DNA of 64,000 bases from Fereydounia khargensis (taxonomy: Eukaryota; Basidiomycota; Ustilaginomycetes; Urocystidales; Fereydouniaceae). Below, piece by piece: positions 1 to 9,515 of this stretch. The DNA lies in the NCBI GenBank assembly GCA_026413255.1, contig JAOCZO010000005.1:471792-535791 (forward strand). The letters are read 5' to 3'. Both the position numbers and the translations under genes were made by a program. The notes below the pieces were generated by a model. It ran no database searches, was not told the origin of the DNA, and saw only the letters and a list, made by a program, of their open reading frames with translations. Each line of letters begins with the position of its first letter. Positions within the stretch are counted from its first letter, which is position 1.

Positions 1-420
1 GGCGAAAGGACTGAGAGGGATGATTGTGCAACAAGTATTCCAAATCAGCCAGATCAAGAAGAAAGCTCGACTCGGAACGGACAAGGACCAATATCGGACA
101 CATTCCGGGAAATAAAGGCATAAGTTACCCGGATTTCTTCCTAGTCCAATCATTTTTTCAAGTCACAGACATTCACCAACTGTGTTCGGGCTGGGTAGTG
201 TATCAAATTGAAGAGAAAGAGAGACGAGATTGCAAAATGTAACAGTGCGGAGCGAAAGGAAAGAGTACAGCAGTGTGTGGGTGTGACGTGCGTGCTGGCG
301 GCGCGTCTCTGGGTGCATACGGGGGGGCCATCGGCAACTAGCCGCGAAGAAGAAGGAAATGAGAGAGCATGGGCGCGCCCTTTCTTCCCTCTCGTTCGAC
401 AGAATTGAATTAAGAGAGAC
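1..420. other. left-edge interval without a supported gene
   Basis: I see no convincing gene here. Short open frames overlap on both strands, but none has a signal peptide, recognisable motif or splice structure. The stretch lies downstream of the minus-strand gene ending at 421 and may hold its 3' untranslated region. Confidence 0.4.
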
Positions 421-642
421 CTAGATCTGAGAGAGGGAGCCAGCAATGCCCTGAAGCGAAGCAGACTGTCCGCCGCCGTTGTTGACCGCGTTGCCTGGCT
501 CTACATTCGAGTAGTCATTGTCCTGCACCGCACTGGCCGAACCAGCGAATCCACCGGCGGAACCTTGCTGCGAGTGGAGGAGCGGAGCCGACCTGACCGC
601 GAGGGCGGTGACGAGGAGCGCGACGATCTGGCTGAGCTTCAT
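421..642 (-). CDS. small secreted Gly/Ser/Asn-rich protein (73 aa)
   Basis: A 73-residue single-exon protein. The start MKLSQIVALLVTALAVRSAP is a clear signal peptide with an expected cleavage site near residue 18. The mature part of about 55 residues is rich in Gly, Ser, Ala, Asn and Gln, has no cysteine, and matches no enzyme family I know. Its composition resembles the two larger low-complexity secreted proteins in the next 8 kb, so it may belong to the same cell-surface group. No intron is needed. Function is unknown; a small secreted or surface-coating protein is the most that can be said. Confidence 0.6.
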   Translation of the reverse strand: MKLSQIVALLVTALAVRSAPLLHSQQGSAGGFAGSASAVQDNDYSNVEPGNAVNNGGGQSASLQGIAGSLSQI

Positions 643-1227
643 TGTCGTGTGGTGTCGAGTTGAGATGTGTTGGAATGGAGAGAAGGGGACGCCAGGCTCA
701 CCTTGCCCTTTTTCATCTCCCCTTTTAAGAGATCAAAAAGAGGTGTATCCGTAGAGGACGGCAGGTGGGAGTAGTCACGCCCAGAAATGTAGTCCGCAGT
801 CGACAGAACGGTATGGTGTACCACCAGTCACGGCAGCAACGCACATTTCCCGCCACGCTCGAAAAAAGAGAGAGTCACGGTACGCGACTGGCAGGACAGC
901 TCGAGCACGCGAGCTGGTGTGCGTGTGTCAAGCTGTGCAGTTGCAGCAGTACAGTAGTCCTACACTTGCAGTTGCAGGCCGCATGCTGCCACACCAGCCT
1001 TGGCTCGAGGCGTCTGCATTCAGTCAGTCAGTCGGCTCGCGTCCATCCAATGAGGCATGCTCAAAGTGAGCGAATGAGGAAATGAATGAATGAATGTGAA
1101 TTACGACTTTTGTGCCCTAGGGTATGCGGGCCACTGCGAAAGAGAGTGCTAGAGAGTACTGGAATTGTCCGCTACATTGAATGAATGTGTGTGTTTGTGT
1201 GTCCGTGTATGTGTGGATGACGAAAAG
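643..1227. other. intergenic, putative promoter of the 73-aa gene
   Basis: There is no supported gene. The stretch lies upstream of the minus-strand gene at 421-642 and downstream of the Q/N-rich gene that ends at 1228. It has short tandem runs (for example an atga/aatg-type run near 1074-1096 and gtgt runs near 1188-1215) and a gtacagtag element near 945-955. Confidence 0.4.
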
Positions 1228-2394
1228 CTAACGTCGAACTACCTTGAACCGTGTGGGCGAAAAGGACTCTGCCCGTCTCGCACCAGCACTTTGCTGCACT
1301 ACCTGCTGGTTGTTCTGCTGACTGCCTCCGCCTGCCCCCCATTGCGAGTTGGTCTGCGCAGCCTGCTGATTGACCGACTGGGGGCCGTTTGCCTTTTGCT
1401 GCACGGTCTGCTCGTTTGACTGCTGCCCGCCTGGCGCTGCTTGCTGCTCGTTGTTCTGCGCGGCGTGCTGGCTCACTGGCCCTGAGGCACCATCAACGTT
1501 CTGCTGTGCAAGCTGCTCATTCGTCTGTTGTTCAGGGCCACCGGACTGCTCATTTGTCTGCGCCACCTGCTGGTATGCATCAGTGGCTCCGGTGCCCTCA
1601 AGGTTCTGCTGAGCAGCTTGCTTGTTGACTTGCTGGCGGTGGTGCTTTGCCTTGTGTTTGGAAGAAGAGCTATGCTTCTCACGGCCGCCCACTTGCTTGT
1701 TGGTTTGTTTGACTTGCTGATTGACTCGTTCAGGTCCAGGTCTACGGTCACCCTGGACGTTTTGCTGTGCTGACTGATCGTTGACTTGCAGACCACCTTG
1801 TCCTCCTTCCTGCTCGTTCTGCTGTGCAACTTGCTGGTCGACCGACTGAGGCTGAGGGGCGGGTTGTTCTGGTAGCCTGACGGTCTGCTGAGCCTGCTGG
1901 CTGTTCTTTTGCCTGCCACTACCGCCACCACCGATCTGATGGTTGAGCTGATTAACCTGCTGGTCAAAGAAGCTGCCGACCTGTTCTCGGGAGAGACCCT
2001 GGAAGGCATCCTGGTTATTCATCTGCTCCCTGCCTCGTCCTCCATCTAGAGACGCATCTTGGTAGTTTTGCTGACTAGCCTGCTGGCTCACTGACGGCGG
2101 TGATGATGTATTGCCATTTGACGCAAGACCTGATCCGGGAGAGGCTTGGCTGAGCGAGTTGCCGTCGCCCTTCAGGTTTGCGGTTGACTTGGAGTACTGA
2201 GAGTTGTTGTCGCCCGCCTGGTTGCCGTCTCCGTTCTGGTAGTTTCCGAACACGACGAGCGGTACATCTCCGAGTGCCCGTGGAGCGGGTGGGTCTCCGG
2301 AGACTACGAGTGCAGAGGCTAATGTACTGGTTGATAGTGTCACTACCAACACGGATCCAAGTGCTGTCAAGATGGTCGTCTTTGCTGCTTTCAT
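1228..2394 (-). CDS. secreted Q/N-rich tandem-repeat protein (388 aa)
   Basis: An open frame runs up to 2502, but I place the start at the Met whose codon is 2392-2394, because MKAAKTTILTALGSVLVVTL opens a good signal peptide while the upstream part is basic and His-rich. The mature protein is dominated by Gln, Asn and Gly. From about residue 100 it has at least ten imperfect units of roughly 18-22 residues built on NQQxAQQNxQxGG (variants VNQQVKQTNKQVGG, TNEQLAQQNVDG, VNQQAAQTNSQWG). A basic Ser/Lys/His patch interrupts the array in the middle. There is no cysteine in the repeats and no enzymatic motif. The spaced Gln/Asn pattern recalls functional amyloids such as curlins and fungal repellents, but that is inference from composition only. 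Confidence 0.65.
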   Translation of the reverse strand: MKAAKTTILTALGSVLVVTLSTSTLASALVVSGDPPAPRALGDVPLVVFGNYQNGDGNQAGDNNSQYSKSTANLKGDGNSLSQASPGSGLASNGNTSSPPSVSQQASQQNYQDASLDGGRGREQMNNQDAFQGLSREQVGSFFDQQVNQLNHQIGGGGSGRQKNSQQAQQTVRLPEQPAPQPQSVDQQVAQQNEQEGGQGGLQVNDQSAQQNVQGDRRPGPERVNQQVKQTNKQVGGREKHSSSSKHKAKHHRQQVNKQAAQQNLEGTGATDAYQQVAQTNEQSGGPEQQTNEQLAQQNVDGASGPVSQHAAQNNEQQAAPGGQQSNEQTVQQKANGPQSVNQQAAQTNSQWGAGGGSQQNNQQVVQQSAGARRAESFSPTRFKVVRR

Positions 2395-3606
2395 GGTGAG
2401 GATGATGGGATGGTGATGGTGACGAGGAAGCAAGAAAGAAAGGATGCAACAGAACGAATCAACACAAGACAGGATACATTGTGCAATGTGTTGGTCGCCC
2501 AATTAGGGAAGTGCAGTACTGTATCATGATCACAGCCAGACAAACAAGCACGCGGGAAGGGAGCAGTAGCAATACCTCGATAGCTTGTCTCACGCATGGA
2601 CTTGCTGCCGGGCGCAATGTGGCTTTGGAGGCGGAGATCGGCCAGTTCACGAACGAGACTGAGAATGTGTCTGTGTCTCTTGCTCTGTGACCGGACCAAA
2701 GGTGTACGAGTGGTGGCCATGCTGGACAGGACGAGTTTGCTCGAGCATGGGATATGAGGTGGCTCGTCAGATTGGAGAGAAGAGCGTCACGTCAGACTCT
2801 GCGCGCGCGCATCGCGCGTCTTGGTTTCTTCTGAGAATCGAGCGTGGCGCGTACTTGACTTAGTTGCCGACTTTGGCTCTCGCGGTTCTCTACCTACCGG
2901 ACGGGACTGAGCGTCACACTCGGCCATTCATTCATTATTATTCCCGTTCCCAGTCTTACTCTCATTCTCATTTGCATTCCCACTACGCCCGTCTTTGGCT
3001 CTCTTGACGGAACCGAAGGCTGAGCCGAGAGTCAATGTTGCTCGCATTGCAATCACATACCGGCCGGCCGAGACGAGCACATTTATTTCCAGTAGGTCAC
3101 ACTTGATCGGGCAACGAGCGAGCGAGAAGGCTCGTCAGTCGCATTACAGGAGTCTCAGCCTTACTGCCCCTGTCACTCGCCTTCGAGTCGCTGTGAGAAT
3201 GCAACACATCACCGCGCCAGGGCACCCGCACCCAGAACAGCACAGACGCTAGCCAGGCAGACATGAAGCTTGGGAATTACGAGCTGTTTCTGGCTCACTG
3301 TCATGGTGTGCGCGAGATGAGCTGGCATAGGTAAAGGGAAGAGGGAGATGATGTGCTTTGACGAGGAGGTATAGAGAGGCCCCTGGCATGCTGTGTGCTG
3401 TCAGGGTTCGCTTGACTGTCAAAATCGAGACGAGACAAGAAGGAGTTGGGTGAGACTGCGTCTGCAGATTGACAGGCGGTCCACCGCGCGTTCGGGCTGT
3501 ACCAGAAAAAGTGCGCACTGCAACCTGCGAGGCCCTCTCGCCTACGTGTCTCGCATCGTTTCGCCTTGACAGCACAGACGCGTCTCGGACAGGAACAGCA
3601 GATGCG

Positions 3607-3642
3607 GTACCGTACTGTACCGTACCGTACCGTACCGTACCG
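3607..3642. repeat. (TACCG)n pentanucleotide repeat
   Basis: About seven copies of TACCG/GTACC, one interrupted by a TACTG variant. It lies in a gene-free stretch, and I see no associated gene. Confidence 0.9.
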
Positions 3643-4404
3643 GACGGTGCTCGAAGGAGCCACCGTCGCCACAGTCGACGTTTCCAGACGAGATTCCCGC
3701 CTTCTGGGTCATTCAGAAATACGGTACCAGTAAAGGCCAGTACGGTGCAATACGGTACTCGCCTATCCTCCGAGGAATCCGGGCTTGGCCCTCGTCACCA
3801 TGTACCGACCTGCTGGTCACTCACCACCCAACCCAACCCGGCCTTCCCAATTAAGACAACCACTAGCTCGTCTCGCCCCGCACAGCACATCACATGGCAT
3901 GATGCTATTCGTGATCGCACGCTGCAGTCACTAACCAGACACCGTACCCTGTCCATGCTCCCCTGCCTACTGACCATCCTACTTGCAGTGCAGCAAACCT
4001 ACTCTACTCTATGGCGAACCCGGCCCCACTTCTCGCGCGATTCTACGGTGACCTTCCCACCTGTCGCCACACCACACTCGCTCCTGCAGTCCGCGAGACA
4101 TGGGCATGACAGAATACACACCGCCGCTGTGCTGTACAAGGCAGCCCTCTCTGCCTTTGTCGAGAAGGAACGAATGTGCGCACCACGCTCGCACCTACGC
4201 ACGTCATGCAATTCCGGACCCGGACACGGACGCTCACCGCTTTTGGCTCCCACTCCCCCCTCAATCCGGGACTCGCTTGCTCCCCGATACTGTATTTCGT
4301 CCATCTCGTTCCATCGAATGTGTTTCCTCAGACACGTCCTGCATTCGTGTGGCCATTCCATGCCATGCCAAACTTAGCTGCCTGTCAAGAATTGCATCCG
4401 CTTC

Positions 4405-4434
4405 GCACCGTACCGCACCGCACCGCACCGCACC
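4405..4434. repeat. (CACCG)n pentanucleotide repeat
   Basis: About six copies of CACCG with one TACCG variant. It is related to the TACCG array 800 bp upstream. Confidence 0.85.
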
Positions 4435-4937
4435 GTGCTGTACCACAGACTTTCTCTCCGTGTTCCTGTCCCGACGGTCTGCAAACAGACGCACATACCC
4501 ACTCTGCTCGTGCCTGTGCTTCCACCAGACTCGACTGCCAAGCGCCCGTCATTCCCAACCTTCTGCGCACGCCGCGTCTGCATCCACCACTCTGGTCCTC
4601 CCGCACTTGTCGTGCCATACCCATCCGACGTCTGCGGTATTGCAGCCGCCAGACACCTGTCACATTCTGCAACTCTATGAGACACTTTCTTGTCTTGCCC
4701 CACCCAATACCCTTGGCGCCAGTTACATGCCTCGAGCTATGGTGTTAACCGCAACGTAACCTACCGTACCCTGCCCAAGCCGTTTCGCTGCAGCCAAGCT
4801 TGGTGTGCTGACGCCATGGCCTGCTATGCTTTGTTTCTGCTACGAGCTACCATACTCCATCATATACGTTCATGACCTTCTCGCAAGGTATAAAGAAGCC
4901 ACATTTATCGGTTCACTCCATCCCTTTCTCCTCATCA

Positions 4938-4966
<29 letters not shown>
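4938..4966. repeat. (CA)n microsatellite
   Basis: An uninterrupted CA dinucleotide tract of about 14 units, 175 bp before the start codon of the 958-aa secreted repeat protein. Confidence 0.95.
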
Positions 4967-4972
<6 letters not shown>

Positions 4973-4983
4973 GACACTCACAG

Positions 4984-4988
<5 letters not shown>

Positions 4989-5017
<29 letters not shown>

Positions 5018-5125
5018 CAGCTCCCAGTCACGTTTGCTAGTTCTCCGTTGCACTCTTTCTCGATCTTTCTCTCTCTTAATACCTCCTCTACCCTAGACTC
5101 TTTTATCTCTCTCTCTCTCTCTCTT
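4989..5125 (+). promoter_or_regulatory. CT-rich leader (two (CT)n tracts) of the 958-aa gene
   Basis: A CT tract (about 4989-5018) and a second shorter one (about 5106-5125) flank a pyrimidine-rich stretch that ends 16 bp before the ATG at 5141. In filamentous fungi such CT-rich leaders commonly mark transcription start regions of highly expressed genes. The role here is inferred from position and composition. Confidence 0.5.
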
Positions 5126-5140
5126 TAGACATACATCAAC

Positions 5141-8017
5141 ATGAAGTTCTCTGGATCATTCACTGCTTTCGTCGTGGCCTCCATCGCCACCGCCAACCTT
5201 GCCGCTGCTGCTCCCATCAGCTCGGTCGCTGCCCGGGACGTTGAGCAGTCCAACTCTCAGTCCACTTCCCAGGCCTCCACTGGCCCCTCGATCCAGTCTG
5301 CCGACTCGAACCAGGACAACCTCCAGGACGTTGACGTTAACAAGAACAACCGCCTTAACGTTGGCTTTGACGACCACTCGCTCACTGCCCCCTCTTACGT
5401 TCACAACGAGGACAAGCCCGTGACTGTTGTCAAGCCCGTCCACCAGGCTCCTGCCCCCGCTCCTGTTCCTGCCCCCGCCCACCACGGTGGCGACGGCTCC
5501 GAGTACGAGAAGCAGGGAACCGGCGACATCCTCGACATTAACGCCCTCAACGGCAACAAGGCCAACGCTGGTATCCTCAACACGGGCAACCAGGCCAACA
5601 GGCGTGCCGAGTTTGAGCACCAGGGCACCGGTGACATTCTTGACCTCAACGCCATCAACGACAACGCTGCAAACGCTGGTATCCTCAACACCGGCCCCCA
5701 GAGCAACCTTGCTGGCTACGGTGGCTCCCACCGCCGTGCTGAGTTCGAGCACCAGGGCACGGGTGACATTCTCGACCTCAACGCGATCGAGGACAACGCC
5801 GCCAACCTTGGTGTCCTCAACACTGGCCCCCAGGCTAACATTGCCAAGTACGCTGGTCTCGCCCACCGTCGTGCCGAGTTCGAGCAGCAGGGCACTGGCG
5901 ACATTCTCGACCTGAGCGCCATCAACGACAACGCTGCTAACCTCGGTGTCCTTAACACTGGCCCCCAGAGCAACCTGGCTGCTTACGGTGGCTTCCACCA
6001 CCGCCGCTCCGAGTACGAGAGCCAGGGTACCGGTGACATTCTTGACCTCAACGCTATCAACGACAACTCTGCCAACGTTGGTGCGCTCAACACTGCTCCT
6101 CAGACCAACGCTGCCTCCTTCCCCCACGGCTTCCACAAGCGCGGCGGCGGTGGCCTCTTCGCCCAGGCCTTCCAGGGTGCCTCGGCTGATGGCCACGGTG
6201 GTGCCTCGCTCCAGGGCCAGAGCAACACCCCTGTCCTCTCGGGTGCTGGCAACTCGCTCACCACCGGCGGTGCCCAGGGTGCCCAGAACGACGGCACTGG
6301 TGGACAGATCCAGCAGGGTCTTCAGCAGCTCCTTGGCCGCCAGCTCTCCGCTTTCGGCCAGCAGGGTGCCTCTGCCAACGGATTCGGTGGTTCGTCTCTT
6401 CAGGGCCAGAGCAACCGACCCGTCCTCTCGGGCGCTGGTAACTCGCTCACCACCGGTGGTGCTCAGGGCTCTCAGAACGACGGTACTGGTGGATCGATCG
6501 AGCAGGGCCTCAAGCAGGTTCTCGGCCGCCGCCAGCTCTCCGCTCTCGGCCAGCAGGGTGCCTCCGCTAACGGCTACGGTGGCTCCTCCGCTCAGGGCCA
6601 GAGCAACCGCCCTGTTCTGTCCGGTGCCGGCAACTCGCTCACCACCGGTGGCAGCCAGTTTGGCGAGAACAACGGCCAGGGTGGCAACATTGTTCAGAAG
6701 CTCGGCCAGCAGCTCGGTGCTCGCCAGCTCTTCGCCGCTGGCAAGCAGCAGGGCTCGGCTGATGGCTTTGGCGGCTCTTCCCTCCAGGGCCAGAGCAACG
6801 CTCCCGTCCTCTCGGGTGCTGGCAACTCTCTGACTGCTGGTGGCTACCAGGGTGCCACCAACAACGGCCAGGGTGGCAGCGTCGGCCAGGAGTTCCTCCA
6901 GAAGCTCGGTGGTGGTCTCTTCAGGCGCCAGGGCGGTGCCTTTGGCAGCCAGGAGGCTGGTGCTAACGGCTTTGGTGGCTTCTCGAGCCAGTTCCAGTCC
7001 AACCGCCCCGTCGTGAGCGGCTTTGGCAACTCGGTCACCACCGGTGGCGCTCAGCAGAGCAGCAACAACGGACAGGGCGGCAGCATCGAGCAGGGCCTCA
7101 AGCAGCTCCTCGGCCGCGGTGTCCAGGGCTCTGGCCAGGGTGTTGGCCAGGGCACTTACCAGTCTGGCAAGGCTGACGCTGTCGGCGGCAACGCTTTCCT
7201 CGTTGGTGCTAACGGCCCCGTTGCTGTTGACGGCAGCGCTCAGGCTGGCCAGGTCAACCAGGGCTCCGCTTCCAAGCAGGCCGCTGGCCAGTCCGCCACT
7301 CAGGCTCAGAACTACCAGGCCCAGAACAACTTTGGCGGCTACCCCGGCTTCTACCGTCGCCAATACGGCTACCAGAGCCAGGGACTCGGCCAGGGTATTG
7401 GCCAGGGCACCGTACAGGAGGGCAGTGCTAGCGCCCAGGGTGGCAACGCCTTTGTCGCTGGTGCCAACGGACCCATTTGGATCAACAACTCTGCCAAGGG
7501 TGGTGTTGTCAACCAGGGCTCGACTAGCGCCCAGGACGCTCAGCAGAGCGCTACTCAGGGCCAGAGCGCCAGCGCACAGAACAACTTCTACCACCCCGCC
7601 GGCTTCTGGGCTCGCGGTGTCGACAGCATCAAGCAGGGCACTAACCAGGGTGCTTCGCAGCAGGCTTCCAGCGACGCCAAGGGCGGAAACGTCGTCGTTG
7701 GACCCGACCACGACCACTGGTTCTGGGCTCACCACCCTGACGTCTACGCCATCGACACCAGCGCCAAGTCTGGTCCCGTCTCCCAGAACGTCGACAACGA
7801 CCAGGTCTCCGGCCAGAAGGCTGTCCAGGCCCGTGGCTTCTTCCAGGGCCAGAGCGGCTCCGCTGACGCCGTCGGTGGCGACAGCTACGACAACCAGGTC
7901 AACGGCGGCACCCCCCTCAGCGGTGTTGGCCTCACCTCCACCCAGGGCGGCCCTCAGGTCTCCAACAACTCGGGTGTCGCCGGCAAGATCAGCCAGCTCC
8001 TTAACCCCCCTCAGTAA
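5141..8017 (+). CDS. repetitive secreted protein with kexin sites, Rep1/repellent-like (958 aa)
   Basis: A single-exon protein with signal peptide MKFSGSFTAFVVASIATANL. After a short unique region come three repeat classes. Five units are built on EFExQGTGDILDLNAINDNA and NxGxLNTGPQ (about residues 120-325). Five are built on QGASANGxGGSS, QGQSNRPVLSGAGNSLTTGG and QGLxQxLG (about 335-660). Three are larger units with GQGxxQGT, GGNxFxxGANGP and QSATQ, and a final partial unit follows. Units are separated by dibasic or monobasic sites: NRR, HRR (three times), HKR, GRR, FRR and YRR, then GR/AR. This is the layout of a pro-protein cut by a Kex2-type protease into a family of peptides. U. maydis Rep1 is such a protein, and its peptides form surface amyloid on aerial hyphae. 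I saw no cysteine, so it is not a hydrophobin. Assignment to the repellent group rests on architecture, not on a sequence match. Confidence 0.75.
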   Translation: MKFSGSFTAFVVASIATANLAAAAPISSVAARDVEQSNSQSTSQASTGPSIQSADSNQDNLQDVDVNKNNRLNVGFDDHSLTAPSYVHNEDKPVTVVKPVHQAPAPAPVPAPAHHGGDGSEYEKQGTGDILDINALNGNKANAGILNTGNQANRRAEFEHQGTGDILDLNAINDNAANAGILNTGPQSNLAGYGGSHRRAEFEHQGTGDILDLNAIEDNAANLGVLNTGPQANIAKYAGLAHRRAEFEQQGTGDILDLSAINDNAANLGVLNTGPQSNLAAYGGFHHRRSEYESQGTGDILDLNAINDNSANVGALNTAPQTNAASFPHGFHKRGGGGLFAQAFQGASADGHGGASLQGQSNTPVLSGAGNSLTTGGAQGAQNDGTGGQIQQGLQQLLGRQLSAFGQQGASANGFGGSSLQGQSNRPVLSGAGNSLTTGGAQGSQNDGTGGSIEQGLKQVLGRRQLSALGQQGASANGYGGSSAQGQSNRPVLSGAGNSLTTGGSQFGENNGQGGNIVQKLGQQLGARQLFAAGKQQGSADGFGGSSLQGQSNAPVLSGAGNSLTAGGYQGATNNGQGGSVGQEFLQKLGGGLFRRQGGAFGSQEAGANGFGGFSSQFQSNRPVVSGFGNSVTTGGAQQSSNNGQGGSIEQGLKQLLGRGVQGSGQGVGQGTYQSGKADAVGGNAFLVGANGPVAVDGSAQAGQVNQGSASKQAAGQSATQAQNYQAQNNFGGYPGFYRRQYGYQSQGLGQGIGQGTVQEGSASAQGGNAFVAGANGPIWINNSAKGGVVNQGSTSAQDAQQSATQGQSASAQNNFYHPAGFWARGVDSIKQGTNQGASQQASSDAKGGNVVVGPDHDHWFWAHHPDVYAIDTSAKSGPVSQNVDNDQVSGQKAVQARGFFQGQSGSADAVGGDSYDNQVNGGTPLSGVGLTSTQGGPQVSNNSGVAGKISQLLNPPQ

Positions 8018-8276
8018 ACTCCTCCTTCCCCATCTCGTCCCATCCTCCCCCCAAAATGATTCCTTAACGACTTGAGAGCTAAACCTGGGGAACAGTCCGT
8101 GTGTGTCCCCCCAACTTTTTTTTCTTTTCTACGCTTTCCCCCGGTAAACCTCATTTCCTGTATATCAACCCAACTCAGCTGATCCCATTCCATTGCAACG
8201 AACTAGCATTCAAACAAACTTTTCTACGTGTGCATCGGCTTGTGTACATTCACAGTGTCAGTTGCATCTTCCTTCT

Positions 8277-9089
8277 CTACTCGACATAGATCATCTTTTT
8301 CGTCATGCCACCATCAATCACAATCTCTTGGCCATTGATGAACCCAGTGGTAGCAAGATAGAGTACCGTCTTGGTAAGGTCATCCACGTGTCCCGCTCGG
8401 CCAGCCCAGTGCTGAGCCTGATCCTCCTGGTTCAGCTCGGAATCCCACGCAAGGTGCTCCTCGTCCCCTTTCTTGCTCTCGTGAGTGGAGGGAATCCAAC
8501 CGGGCAAGATGGCATTAACCCGAATGCGGTACTTGGGATCCGCAAGGGAGCTCGCCATCGAGTGCGTGAGACCAAGTAAGCCAGCCTTGGTGGAAGCATA
8601 GCCCTCTTGGTTAGGCTCGCTCTGCTTGGAACGGGTCGAGCTGATATGCACTACGCTGCCCGTACCATCGTGCACCATGAGTGGTACCGCTAGTCGAGTA
8701 ACGTTGAATGGTCCTGACAGGTTCACGGCCAAGTATCGCTGCCACTCGCTCTCATCCGCGTTGACAAAGTCACCACCGTCCGGCCAGTAAGGCGAGGTCA
8801 AACCTGCATTGTTGACAAGGCAGTCGATCTTGCCCTCGCGAAAGAAGGAGCCCGCCTTGGAGAGAGACGCCTGGATCTGTGAGCTGGAAGACACGTCGCA
8901 CAGGTCTCCAGCAAACTTGCCGGATGCGTTGAGCGAGGGGAGGTAGGTCGACAGCGTGTGGGTCAGCTCGGTCTGATTGGCATCGACGACGAAGCACTCA
9001 TGGCCCTGCTGGATAAGCTGGGCTGTGAGACCTCTTCCCAGTCCTCTACCACCGCCGGTGATGAAGAAGCGCAAGGGTTGTGTTGCCAT
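8277..9089 (-). CDS. short-chain dehydrogenase/reductase (270 aa)
   Basis: A classical SDR oxidoreductase of normal length. Visible elements are the Rossmann dinucleotide motif TGGGRGLG (residues 11-18), an acidic DAN after the second beta strand (residues 36-38), which favours NAD(H), NNAG at 93-96, the catalytic Ser near 150-151, and YASTK giving Tyr164 and Lys168. A late PGW segment and the C-terminal FINGQEIVIDGG are typical of the family. There is no signal peptide or transmembrane segment, so it is probably cytosolic. The substrate cannot be told from sequence; relatives act on sugars, polyols, keto-esters and fatty acyl groups. It is convergent with the 958-aa gene, with about 260 bp between the stops. 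Confidence 0.9.
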   Translation of the reverse strand: MATQPLRFFITGGGRGLGRGLTAQLIQQGHECFVVDANQTELTHTLSTYLPSLNASGKFAGDLCDVSSSSQIQASLSKAGSFFREGKIDCLVNNAGLTSPYWPDGGDFVNADESEWQRYLAVNLSGPFNVTRLAVPLMVHDGTGSVVHISSTRSKQSEPNQEGYASTKAGLLGLTHSMASSLADPKYRIRVNAILPGWIPSTHESKKGDEEHLAWDSELNQEDQAQHWAGRAGHVDDLTKTVLYLATTGFINGQEIVIDGGMTKKMIYVE

Positions 9090-9515
9090 GATGTTGTGAA
9101 TGTGGATGTGGATCTAGGTTCTGAGGTGGTGGTGGTATACTCAGTCGGGAATCGTGTCCTACTTTTGTGGGTTGCTCTGCGCTTCATCGACCTCCACATC
9201 GCGAGTCGCTCATCGAGCAGCTCTCAGTAAATACGCAATGCATCGCATCCAACCCTTCTCTCAGACTCTCTCGCGCGAATTAACGCCCGCCCATGTGGGT
9301 CACGCAATGACAAGCAGCAAACAGCAAACAGGGATGGCGAGCAAGCAAGAGTGTCATCACATGTGAATTGCAATCATTCAATTCCGTTTCATTCCATTCC
9401 AGTATTGAAAACACATCAGGTCATTCAGTGATTGAAGCGAAAGGGATCGACGCCGCCGGGGTATCTGCTGTTCATCTCAATAGCATCGTCGCGCGTCGTC
9501 TAAGCCATCGTATGA
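9090..9515. other. intergenic between SDR and OPT genes
   Basis: This holds the putative promoter of the minus-strand SDR gene and the 3' region of the OPT transporter. On the minus strand, 9467-9425 is open and could be an alternative last OPT exon (see the OPT entry). Nothing else is recognised. Confidence 0.4.

Larger units (their letters stand above)
2395..5140. other. long gene-poor interval with simple repeats; 3' part is promoter of the 958-aa gene
   Basis: I found no convincing gene in about 2.7 kb. Frames on both strands are open by chance, lack motifs, and are low-complexity (Pro/Ser/Arg/Thr). The interval holds a TACCG array (3607-3642), a CACCG array (4405-4434), a CA tract and two CT tracts just before the start at 5141. 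The CT-rich leader resembles pyrimidine-rich promoters and leaders of strongly expressed fungal genes. Confidence 0.5.

Noticed and set aside
3469-4377. 302-aa plus-strand frame in the gene-poor stretch
   Set aside because: Low-complexity (Thr, Arg, Ser, Pro), spans the TACCG repeat, has no motif, and competing frames are open on both strands.
5156-7735. 859-aa open frame on the minus strand across the 958-aa repeat gene
   Set aside because: It is the exact antisense shadow of a GC-rich repetitive gene with strong codon bias. It is Ala/Val/Leu/Glu/Ser-rich and lacks a start context, a signal or any domain.
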